Shown here: positions 33,460 through 40,485 of the stretch, in pieces
How the letters are laid out: each line of letters begins with the position of its first letter
Position numbering within the stretch: position 1 is the first letter of the stretch
Notes under the pieces: model-generated
Seen by the model: only the letters and a program-made list of their open reading frames with translations
The model's database searches: none
Told to the model about the DNA's origin: nothing
Position numbers and translations under genes: made by a program
NCBI GenBank assembly: GCA_963831235.1
Contig: CAWHPS010000024.1
Location: forward strand, 1 to 44,377
DNA length: 44,377 bases
Direction of reading: 5' to 3'
Source of the DNA: CAWHPS01 sp963831235
GTDB taxonomy: Bacteria; Fibrobacterota; OXYB2-FULL-49-7; JAEUSG01

Positions 33460-34684
33460 AGATATAATTGTCGGGCTTGACATAGGCACGACTAAAATCG
33501 GCATGGTGATTGGTGAGGTCACGGAAGACAAACAGGTGAACATTGTCGGAGTCGGGCTGGCCCCGTCAGATGGCCTTAGAAAAGGCGTTGTTGTGAACAT
33601 CGACAAAACCGTCAAGGCCATTGAAAAGGCGAGGGAAGAGGCCGAGCTCATGGCGGGAATCGATATCAAGTCCGTGATCGTGGGCATTGCAGGGGGCCAC
33701 ATCAAGAGCATAAACAGCAAGGGGGTTGTGGCTGTTACCAATGCCAACAGTGAAATCACCCAGGAGGATGTTGACAGGGTAATCGAACAGGCCAAGGCTG
33801 TCGCAATCCCCATGGACAGGGAGATAATACACGTACTGCCGCAGGAATTCATTGTTGACGAACAAACCGGAATTAAAGAGCCTGTTGGCATGTCCGGTGT
33901 CAGGCTTGAGGTTGAGGCGCATGTTGTTACCGGGGCAATTACATCAGCTGAAAACATTTACAAAAGCGTTGAAAAGGCAGGGCTTGAAGTGGTTGACCTT
34001 GTGCTGGAACCCCTTGCGTCAAGTTATGCCGTGCTTTCAGACGACGAGAAGGAATTGGGTGTGGCACTTATTGACATGGGCGGCGGCACAACAGACATTG
34101 CAATATTTTTTGATGATGCCATAAGGCATACTGCGGTTGTCTCTCTCGGAGGCAAGAATGTCACCTCTGATATAGCAATAGGCATCCGGACGCCGATGGA
34201 CCAGGCAGAAGAGATAAAAAAGCGCCACGGCATAGCGCTCTCATCGCTTGTGCGCAAGGACGAATATATAGAGGTCCCGGGTGTGGGCGGCAGGGAGAGC
34301 AGGGAGATTTCAAGGAGCATCCTTGCATCTATAATAGAGCCGCGGCTTGAAGAGGTCTTTTCACTCGTGCATCGCGAAATAAAGCGCTCCGAGTTTGCGG
34401 AAATGCTTGGCGCGGGTATTGTTCTTACAGGAGGCGGCGGACTCCTTGAAGGCATAGTGGACCTTGCCGAACAGGTTTTTGACATGCCGGTTCGAATCGG
34501 TAATCCAACAGGTTTTGGCGGCCTTACGGATTCGGTTAAATCACCTGCATGGGCCACCGGCGTGGGGCTTGTTTACTATGGAGCGAAGCACAGCGAAGTG
34601 ATTCATGCGCCTTCAGGGCGTTCAAAGGACATGCTGAAAAAAATGAGCGATAAGTTCAGGCAAATCATAAAGGATTATTTCTAG
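33452..34684 (+). CDS. ftsA: Cell-division actin homologue FtsA
   Basis: FtsA tethers FtsZ to the membrane and recruits later division proteins. I choose the ATG at 33452 (410 residues), which follows AGGAGGAGG at 33437-33445; the open frame begins 12 codons earlier. Motifs are the actin-type phosphate-1 loop VGLDIGTTKIGMVIG, SVIVGIAGGHIKS (the 1C domain), LIDMGGGTTDIAIF (phosphate 2), and the adenosine loop VLTGGGGLLEGI. The C-terminus (DMLKKMSDKFRQIIKDYF) is an amphipathic helix for membrane binding. It is followed by ftsZ after 49 bp. Confidence 0.97.
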   Translation: MNEDIIVGLDIGTTKIGMVIGEVTEDKQVNIVGVGLAPSDGLRKGVVVNIDKTVKAIEKAREEAELMAGIDIKSVIVGIAGGHIKSINSKGVVAVTNANSEITQEDVDRVIEQAKAVAIPMDREIIHVLPQEFIVDEQTGIKEPVGMSGVRLEVEAHVVTGAITSAENIYKSVEKAGLEVVDLVLEPLASSYAVLSDDEKELGVALIDMGGGTTDIAIFFDDAIRHTAVVSLGGKNVTSDIAIGIRTPMDQAEEIKKRHGIALSSLVRKDEYIEVPGVGGRESREISRSILASIIEPRLEEVFSLVHREIKRSEFAEMLGAGIVLTGGGGLLEGIVDLAEQVFDMPVRIGNPTGFGGLTDSVKSPAWATGVGLVYYGAKHSEVIHAPSGRSKDMLKKMSDKFRQIIKDYF

Positions 34685-34733
34685 GGAAATTAAGGTTAAG
34701 AAAACATAAATGTCAAATCAAAAAGGAGGGGAC

Positions 34734-36425
34734 ATGTTTACATTCGAAGAAAATTTCAACAGCCGGGCAAAGCTCAAGGTTGTGGGAATCGGCGGCGCAG
34801 GCGGCAATGCAATCAACAGGATGGTCGAAGAGGGTCTTGAGCATGTGGAGTTTATTGCTGTGAATACCGATGCGCAGGACCTTGATCGCAACCGTGCTAC
34901 CTGCAGAATCCAGGTTGGCGAACGGATTACAAAGGGCCTAGGCGCTGGCGCAAAACCCGAAGTGGGCAGGTGCGCCATGGAAGAGGACAGAAATGTCATC
35001 ATAGACAAGCTTGAAGGCGCTGATATGGTCTTTATTACAGCGGGAATGGGCGGCGGTACCGGTACGGGTGGTGCTCCTATCGTAGCGTCAATTGCGCAGG
35101 AGATGGGCATACTCACGATTGCCATTGTAAGCAAGCCCTTCCTCTTCGAAGGCATACATCGCATGAGGAACGCGGACAACGGAATAATGGAACTCCGCAA
35201 ATATGTGGACACCATAATTGTTATTCCGAATCAGCGTCTTTTGAGCATGATAGACAAAAAGACACCAATGATCGAAGCTTTCAAACGAGCTGATGATGTT
35301 TTGTATCAGGGCACGCGTGGAATCTCGGACCTTATCAACATCAATGGCTTGGTGAATATCGACTTTGCTGATGCCGAAACCGTGATGCGTGGAATGGGTG
35401 ACGCTCTAATGGGCACTGGTTATGCTTCAGGTGACGGCATGGCGATTAAAGCCGCTGAAATGGCAATAAGGTCGCCGCTTCTTGAGGATGTATCAATCAA
35501 AGGAGCAAAGGGTGTACTCATCAACATCACAGGTGGCGAGGACCTTCCGCTTCACGATGTGAGCGAAGTCAGCAATTACGTTTACGAAGCCGTGGGCGAG
35601 GACAACAACGCCAATATAGTTATCGGCGCTGTAACTGACCCCACAATGCAGGGCCAGATACGGGTCACGGTGATTGCGACCGGTTTCAATAAACCCAGCA
35701 TGCTCGACAAACTGTCATCCCTTGAAAAAGAGACAATCGCGAAAAAGGTCACCTATATGGGTAATTCTGTAAGGGATGTTAGGAAACCAGCTGCTCCGGT
35801 TGAAATTCGTCATGAAGATACGGTTGCCAGTAAAGAACTTGATCCTGCACAGAAAACACCTGTCACATCAACTCCGTTCACAATGCCTGAAGTGCCCCAG
35901 ACCCAGACTTCGCTCTTTACAAACACAAATGAACGTAAGACCGAGGAGGATGCTTCACAGGCTGTTGATATGGACATGACTGATACAAGGGAAATAGAAA
36001 ACCTCATTGAAAGGGTTGAAAAGGGAGTGGAGATTATAAAGAGCGAGCTCCCGCCCCAGCCTGTTACATCGACACTGCCTGCAACTCCCTTAATTGATCC
36101 GGCCAAAGCCCCTCAGCAGGTACTCCCTGAGAAATTGAAGGCACAGGAAAATCTTTATGCAGAGGCTGCAATGGATGTGGAAAAGGATAAAAAGAGATCT
36201 GAGCTCCTCGAGAACCGGGTAAGACGGTTTAATTCACTTCAGGACCTTTTATCAGACCAGGATTTCAAGAATCATGCACAGGACCCGGCAGTTAAAAATG
36301 TGGGTCAGAGGCTTGGGCGGAGCATGAAGCAGGACAAGGCTGTTATAATGAAAAACGGTTTGCTGTCTCATGAGCTCCATGATGATCTTGAGGTCCCGAC
36401 ATTCTTAAGACAGCAGATGGACTAA
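34734..36425 (+). CDS. ftsZ: Cell-division tubulin FtsZ with long C-terminal linker
   Basis: FtsZ polymerises with GTP into the division ring. The ATG at 34734 follows AAGGAGGGG by two bases; an ATG at 34710 would add eight residues. The GTPase core (about residues 10-320) has VVGIGGAGGNAINRM, NTDAQDL, GGGTGTG (106-112) and the synergy-loop stretch NIDFADAETVM. The protein has 563 residues, against about 380-400 in most bacteria. The extra part is a linker of about 230 residues rich in Thr, Pro, Glu and Lys, ending in a conserved-type tail (DLEVPTFLRQQMD) that would bind FtsA. Long linkers are known in some groups. Confidence 0.97.
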   Translation: MFTFEENFNSRAKLKVVGIGGAGGNAINRMVEEGLEHVEFIAVNTDAQDLDRNRATCRIQVGERITKGLGAGAKPEVGRCAMEEDRNVIIDKLEGADMVFITAGMGGGTGTGGAPIVASIAQEMGILTIAIVSKPFLFEGIHRMRNADNGIMELRKYVDTIIVIPNQRLLSMIDKKTPMIEAFKRADDVLYQGTRGISDLININGLVNIDFADAETVMRGMGDALMGTGYASGDGMAIKAAEMAIRSPLLEDVSIKGAKGVLINITGGEDLPLHDVSEVSNYVYEAVGEDNNANIVIGAVTDPTMQGQIRVTVIATGFNKPSMLDKLSSLEKETIAKKVTYMGNSVRDVRKPAAPVEIRHEDTVASKELDPAQKTPVTSTPFTMPEVPQTQTSLFTNTNERKTEEDASQAVDMDMTDTREIENLIERVEKGVEIIKSELPPQPVTSTLPATPLIDPAKAPQQVLPEKLKAQENLYAEAAMDVEKDKKRSELLENRVRRFNSLQDLLSDQDFKNHAQDPAVKNVGQRLGRSMKQDKAVIMKNGLLSHELHDDLEVPTFLRQQMD

Positions 36426-36453
36426 ATAAAATATTAAGGAGGGTTTTAGTATT

Positions 36454-36639
36454 ATGAAAATGTTCAAGTGCAAAATCATGGGCGTGGTGGATTCCGACGG
36501 CTGCTACACATGCTTCATGAGCAAACAAAACCGTGACGAACGGATGAGCCGTGTAATTTGCAAGAGAGAAAACATCACCGAAGAGATGGAGATTCAGGAC
36601 GTTCCAAAGGTTGTGGAAGAACAGGTGGTTGCGGGCTGA
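36454..36639 (+). CDS. Small Cys-containing protein downstream of ftsZ
   Basis: The 61-residue frame has a good ribosome site (AGGAGGG, 36437-36443, 10 bases before the ATG) and begins 28 bp after ftsZ, so it is very likely expressed as the last gene of the operon. It has four cysteines at residues 6, 17, 20 and 36: FKCK, CYTC and VICK. The CxxC pair suggests a metal-binding or disulfide knuckle. The C-terminal 20 residues are acidic. No signal peptide or membrane helix is seen. I do not recognise the family. Confidence 0.6.
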   Translation: MKMFKCKIMGVVDSDGCYTCFMSKQNRDERMSRVICKRENITEEMEIQDVPKVVEEQVVAG

Positions 36640-36674
36640 TCAAGGTTAGCCCTTTTACCCTCACCCCCCGCCCC
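36640..36674. repeat. Hairpin repeat copy A, left part (interrupted by the insertion sequence)
   Basis: TTACCCTCACCCCCCGCCCC at 36655-36674 is the left outer arm of a C/G-rich inverted repeat whose other arm lies beyond the insertion sequence at 38190-38245. Joining the two and removing one target copy restores CCCTCACCCCC...CTCTCCCTT / AAGGGAGAGGGGGTGAGG. Confidence 0.65.
36665..36674 (+). repeat. Target-site duplication, left copy
   Basis: CCCCCGCCCC directly flanks the left inverted repeat and is repeated exactly at 38190-38199. A 10-bp duplication fits the 8-10 bp known for the ISAs1 family. The C-rich target leaves a base or two of ambiguity. Confidence 0.75.
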
Positions 36675-36695
36675 CAGGGCAATCGCATTAAAATT
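36675..36695 (+). repeat. Left terminal inverted repeat of the insertion sequence
   Basis: Its 21 bases are the exact reverse complement of 38169-38189. It lies about 13 bp beyond the 3' end of the transposase gene (stop at 36688-36690 overlaps the repeat). Confidence 0.88.
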
Positions 36696-37821
36696 TAACG
36701 ATTCCAAGGATGCGCTCCAAATATTGTGTGCTCAAAGCTGCTTTTAATTGTTTGCGTACGATACTGGCTTTTATTGATGTTTCCTGTCTCAATAGATTTA
36801 TAGCGACATGCCGGACTACATTCATATTTGTTGGTGCATTTGATTTTCTAATGCGACAGTCATCCTCTCTAAAAGACACATCCAGATTCCAATGCAATTT
36901 GTTTTCAATTCCCCAATGACTGCGTACTGCCTGACCAAACTGTTTTGCCGACATTTTACGACTGAGAATATAATACCGTATTTCTGTCTGCTCTGCTTTT
37001 TTTGTTTTCCTTATGGAGTGAACAGCACCGATAGCAGACAATGATCGCCACTGTTCCTTATTTTTTAGCCAGGTAATATCATCGATAACATGATACTCAC
37101 GATGCTCTTCGCGACCATGTCCCTTATCCTCTGTTGAATACGTGTCATGGGCCACATCTTTCAACCCATCCACCACGACAGTATCTACGCGGTTGCGGAT
37201 TTGTTCATACAGGCTCGGTTGATTTTCTTTAACGGCGAGAACATAATCCGCGCCATTGGTTACAATATTGTCGGCAATAGCTTTTTGACAACCCATTGCA
37301 TCGATAGTGACGATACATCCTTTCACCATGAGCATATTCAGCAATTCAGGGATAGCGGTGATTTCGTTGGATTTATCATTCACCTTTATTTGCCCCAGTA
37401 CCAAGTTATTTTCTGCTGCCCAGGCACTAACGACATGGATAGCATTTCGGTCGGCCTTGGTATCAAATGAACGCCGTGCGGTTTTTCCATCGACTGCAAT
37501 TACTTCATTTTGTTTCGGCAATCGTAACGCCTCAACCCATTTTATAAAGCATTCTTGAAAGTCTTTCGGATTTAGCAAGGCACTGGCCCGCCCAAAAGTG
37601 TCATGCGATGGAATGCCGTTTTTGAGTTCAAGAAACTGTTTAAGCCACTCTATTCGCTCGTTGCCAAATAATTCGACTTCCTCGAATGACTTGGCGCCGC
37701 AAAGGGTAGCACATACCAAGACAACAATTATGTCGATAAGTTTGTGGAGTTTTTTACGTTCTATGCGTGGGTCCGGTATGTCTTGGAAGTATTCGATAAA
37801 AGTGCATGGCGTTGAAATCAT
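36688..37821 (-). CDS. ISAs1-family DDE transposase
   Basis: The 377-residue protein catalyses cut-and-paste movement of the element. The N-terminus (FIEYFQDIPDPRIERKKLHKLIDIIVVLVCATLCGAKSF) is the DDE_Tnp_1-associated domain of ISAs1 and H-repeat proteins. The catalytic triad is readable: Asp111 in IAVDGKTARRS, Asp174 in VTIDAMGCQK, and Glu306 in HWGIENKLHWNLDV, followed by FREDDCR. Length is normal and the frame intact. GGGGGA lies 3 bases before the ATG. The last codons and stop fall within the left inverted repeat. Confidence 0.95.
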   Translation of the reverse strand: MISTPCTFIEYFQDIPDPRIERKKLHKLIDIIVVLVCATLCGAKSFEEVELFGNERIEWLKQFLELKNGIPSHDTFGRASALLNPKDFQECFIKWVEALRLPKQNEVIAVDGKTARRSFDTKADRNAIHVVSAWAAENNLVLGQIKVNDKSNEITAIPELLNMLMVKGCIVTIDAMGCQKAIADNIVTNGADYVLAVKENQPSLYEQIRNRVDTVVVDGLKDVAHDTYSTEDKGHGREEHREYHVIDDITWLKNKEQWRSLSAIGAVHSIRKTKKAEQTEIRYYILSRKMSAKQFGQAVRSHWGIENKLHWNLDVSFREDDCRIRKSNAPTNMNVVRHVAINLLRQETSIKASIVRKQLKAALSTQYLERILGIVKF

Positions 37822-37849
37822 AAATCCCCCTTATAGGTAAAATAAAATG

Positions 37850-37878
37850 TGGACATTGCCTCTTCTTTATACTATAAT
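37850..37878 (+). promoter_or_regulatory. Promoter of the passenger gene
   Basis: TGGACA (37850-37855) and TATAAT (37873-37878) are separated by 17 bases: a near-perfect sigma-70-type promoter facing the AbrB-like gene. It ends directly at the palindrome at 37880-37905. Confidence 0.7.
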
Positions 37879-37879
37879 A

Positions 37880-37905
37880 TAGCTCTACGGATATCCGTAG
37901 AGCTA
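37880..37905. promoter_or_regulatory. 26-bp perfect palindrome, probable operator
   Basis: TAGCTCTACGGAT followed by its exact complement (ATCCGTAGAGCTA) starts one base after the -10 hexamer, covering the expected transcription start. A protein bound here would block the promoter. It may also form a stem of 13 pairs in the RNA, but no T-run follows. Confidence 0.65.
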
Positions 37906-37927
37906 CTTAAATAGAAAGGAATTGGGC

Positions 37928-38161
37928 ATGGGCTATCCAACAACGATTCAACTCATCTCACGGAAGAAAGGAAATCAGTGGTATGTTAATTTTCCCAATG
38001 CTTTGGCAAAAGCGATGAATTTCAAGAAACGCGAAATTGTGGAATGGGAGGTTGAAACAGTAAAGTGCATGAAAATGATTAGAACTGGCAAGTCTAACAA
38101 AGTAACTGCAAGAACAAGAACGGATCGTGTGTCACGTATTACCGTTGACAATAAGAAATAA
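37928..38161 (+). CDS. AbrB/MazE-like DNA-binding protein carried by the insertion sequence
   Basis: The 77-residue protein starts at an ATG preceded by GAAAGGA at a 7-base spacing (an in-frame TTG at 37922 is less likely). Residues about 3-38 (TTIQLISRKKGNQWYVNFPNALAKAMNFKKREIVEWEVE) fit the swapped-hairpin AbrB fold: a strand, a G-x-hydrophobic turn, xxPxxLxxxLxxxxG-like helix and a closing strand. The C-terminal tail is basic. Its stop is 7 bases from the right inverted repeat, so it lies within the element. By analogy with AbrB-type repressors, it could bind the palindrome in front of it and control both divergent genes; this is inference. No toxin partner is seen. Confidence 0.65.
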   Translation: MGYPTTIQLISRKKGNQWYVNFPNALAKAMNFKKREIVEWEVETVKCMKMIRTGKSNKVTARTRTDRVSRITVDNKK

Positions 38162-38168
38162 AGTGGCG

Positions 38169-38189
38169 AATTTTAATGCGATTGCCCTG
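38169..38189 (-). repeat. Right terminal inverted repeat of the insertion sequence
   Basis: AATTTTAATGCGATTGCCCTG is the exact reverse complement of the left end at 36675-36695. Confidence 0.88.
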
Positions 38190-38245
38190 CCCCCGCCCCC
38201 CTCTCCCTTTTGATATTAAATTTATTGAAGGGAGAGGGGGTGAGG
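38190..38245. repeat. Hairpin repeat copy A, right part, including the target duplication
   Basis: Positions 38190-38199 repeat the 10-bp target. Then CTCTCCCTT (38201-38209 region) pairs with AAGGGAGAG (38228-38236) around an AT-rich loop, and the right outer arm GGGGGTGAGG ends at 38245. Confidence 0.65.
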
Positions 38246-38331
38246 ATATAATTCCAATGTAAAGACAATTTCCTTATGGCTTCCAGTCTTTAAATCTGAT
38301 TTTTCCATGTACTAATTAATTTATCATGACT

Positions 38332-38389
38332 CCCCTTCTCCCTTCAAAAAATATTTATTCAAATGGGAGAAGGGGCGGGGGGATGAGGG
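38332..38389. repeat. Hairpin repeat copy B
   Basis: CCCCTTCTCCC (38332-38342) pairs exactly with GGGAGAAGGGG (38365-38375) around a 22-base AT-rich loop. The right outer arm GGGGGGATGAGGG follows to 38389. It lies about 50 bp before the start of the regulator gene. Confidence 0.7.
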
Positions 38390-38442
38390 CTTAAACTTTA
38401 CTGTTGCATTTATGTTACGCCTTATATTTAATTTACTCTCTC

Positions 38443-40485
38443 ATGTCAAACAACGAAAAATCAGCCGACACTGCCGAATCCAGGCTAAACCACGACTTTA
38501 GAAACATACTTGCGGGTATTCAACTCATATCAGAGCGTATTGGGGCCAAATATGGCAATGATCCGATATTAGCCAAATTTTCCGAGCAGCTACTTAAGGC
38601 CTGTGAACGGGGTTCCAGCCTGAAAGAGAATGCAGAATCTTTTCCTGCTGAAACACATGAATCCAAATCAGGAACCACCCGGAAAATCAACCTTATGATT
38701 ATTGACGATGATACCATGCTTCTCGAAATGTATCAGGAGGCGCTCAGTGACATGGGTTGCAGGGTTATTGCCTTTGAAAAAAGCGATGAGGCCCTTGCAT
38801 TCTATCGAGATAAAAGTGATCAGGTTGACGTAATCCTGCTTGACATCATTATGCCAGGAATGGGGGGAATGGAATGTTACAAACACCTGCGGCAGATAAA
38901 CCCCAGGGCCAAGATTATTTTTATCAGTGGATATGCGCCTTCCCATGATGTTCAGGAGCTTTTGCAAACCGGCGCAATTCACATTCAAAAGCCCCTGAAG
39001 ATGCAGGATTTGATGAACCAGGTAAGGGCAATTCTTAAGGCACCGGATGGTGGTCTTGGGAAACAGGCGCATATATCTTCGCATGCCATGTCAAAGAATT
39101 CGGCTATTGGGAAAAGCGATTCAATCGTAATTGTGGAGGATGATTCAATTCTGCTTGAATTCCTGGCGGATTTGCTGGGAGAAAAAGGATATGACATAGA
39201 AGCCCATACTGACCCCAAAGAGTGTCTAGAAAACATGGAGGGACGAGAATACAAATTGGCGCTTGTTGATTACAGGCTTCCTGGAATTAATGGCCTGGAC
39301 CTGATTCTAAGGCTTAAAAAAAGTCGGCCTGATTTGGTTGCCATCCTGATGACGGGCCTTTCCGACAATAAAAAACTCCGTGAAGAGGCTGAAGAAAGCG
39401 GTGTTGATTATTTTATGGTCAAGCCCATTGATATGAAGCTGCTTGACAATACGCTTGCAAATGTTTTTCCTGATAAGATAAGGCCGGCAGCAATTTCTGT
39501 CGAGCCCTCCAGGACAGTCAAGCATATACTTCTTGGAGATAGCCCTGTGATGGCTGAAACTCGCCGGCTCATAAAAAGGGTCGCCCAGTCGGATGCCAAT
39601 CTTATAGTATCAGGTGAAACCGGCACGGGAAAAGAGCTTACGGCCCGTGCATTGCATGAGGAAAGCCTCCGTAAAAGTAATGCCTTTATTCCGGTCAATT
39701 GCGCGGCGCTTCCTGATAATCTTCTTGAAAGCGAGCTTTTCGGCCATGAAAAAGGTGCATTTACCGGTGCTGTAAAAACCAAAAAGGGACTTTTCGAGTG
39801 GGCTCACAACGGCACGCTTTTTCTTGACGAGATAGGGGATCTCAATTATTCTCTTCAGGGCAAGCTCCTGCGGGCCTTGCAGGAGAGGTCAATCCGCCGT
39901 GTGGGCGGCAGCACGGAGATTCCGGTTAATGTGCGGCTTATTTCCGCGACCAACCGCGACCTGGAACAGATGATCCTGGCAAAGAGCTTCAGGGAAGACC
40001 TTTATTACAGATTAAACGTCATCAAAATCACAATGCCGTCATTGCGGGAACGACGCGAGGATATTCCTATACTGGCGGCCCATTTCATGGAGCGTTTCAA
40101 CCATCATGAAAAAAACAGGCGGATAAGTCATATTTCCGAAGAAGCAATGACGTGGCTCGGACGTTATGACTGGCCCGGAAATGTCCGCGAGCTCGAAAAC
40201 CTTCTTAATGAAATGTTTATTCTCTGTCATGGTGATGTTGTAACCATGAAGGATTTACCGCTTCGTATAAAACAGGCAAAGGTTCAGTGCGAAAAAGCCG
40301 AGGGTTTTGTGGAGATAAGCGAATTTCTTGAGGAGGCGAAACGGGATTACGTTACGCGGCTACTTAAGGCGCATAGCGGGAATATCATGGCCAGCGCTAA
40401 AACAGCGGGTGTCAACCGCGTTTCTTTCCATCGCATTGTTCAGGCCTTAAAGATTGATCCTGTAATGTTCAGGAAAAAAGAATGA
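38443..40485 (+). CDS. Sigma-54-dependent regulator with HisKA-like/REC/REC/AAA+/Fis domains
   Basis: I choose the ATG at 38443 (680 residues); the frame opens 13 codons earlier at a TTG. Residues about 12-65 (SRLNHDFRNILAGIQLISERI and a second helix) resemble the His-carrying hairpin (HisKA, candidate His17) of a histidine kinase, but no ATPase half follows. Then come two receiver domains with phospho-acceptors Asp134 (LLDIIMPG) and Asp276 (ALVDYRLPG), and an AAA+ domain with Walker A GETGTGKE (391-398), intact GAFTGA (438-443) and Walker B GTLFLDEIGD. The C-terminus is a Fis-type helix-turn-helix (NIMASAKTAGVNRVSFHRIV). It should activate sigma-54 promoters after phosphorylation. It overlaps the next kinase by 4 bp, its likely partner. 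No good ribosome site is visible. Confidence 0.88.
   Translation: MSNNEKSADTAESRLNHDFRNILAGIQLISERIGAKYGNDPILAKFSEQLLKACERGSSLKENAESFPAETHESKSGTTRKINLMIIDDDTMLLEMYQEALSDMGCRVIAFEKSDEALAFYRDKSDQVDVILLDIIMPGMGGMECYKHLRQINPRAKIIFISGYAPSHDVQELLQTGAIHIQKPLKMQDLMNQVRAILKAPDGGLGKQAHISSHAMSKNSAIGKSDSIVIVEDDSILLEFLADLLGEKGYDIEAHTDPKECLENMEGREYKLALVDYRLPGINGLDLILRLKKSRPDLVAILMTGLSDNKKLREEAEESGVDYFMVKPIDMKLLDNTLANVFPDKIRPAAISVEPSRTVKHILLGDSPVMAETRRLIKRVAQSDANLIVSGETGTGKELTARALHEESLRKSNAFIPVNCAALPDNLLESELFGHEKGAFTGAVKTKKGLFEWAHNGTLFLDEIGDLNYSLQGKLLRALQERSIRRVGGSTEIPVNVRLISATNRDLEQMILAKSFREDLYYRLNVIKITMPSLRERREDIPILAAHFMERFNHHEKNRRISHISEEAMTWLGRYDWPGNVRELENLLNEMFILCHGDVVTMKDLPLRIKQAKVQCEKAEGFVEISEFLEEAKRDYVTRLLKAHSGNIMASAKTAGVNRVSFHRIVQALKIDPVMFRKKE

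Larger units (their letters stand above)
36675..38189. mobile_element. Complete ISAs1-family insertion sequence with passenger gene (1,515 bp)
   Basis: The element is bounded by perfect 21-bp inverted repeats (CAGGGCAATCGCATTAAAATT at 36675-36695 and its complement at 38169-38189). It is flanked by a 10-bp direct target repeat. Inside are a full-length transposase on the minus strand and, divergently, an AbrB-like gene of 77 codons on the plus strand. They share a 100-bp control region with a consensus-like promoter and a 26-bp perfect palindrome. All signs indicate a recent, possibly active insertion. ISAs1 elements usually carry only a transposase. Confidence 0.88.
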
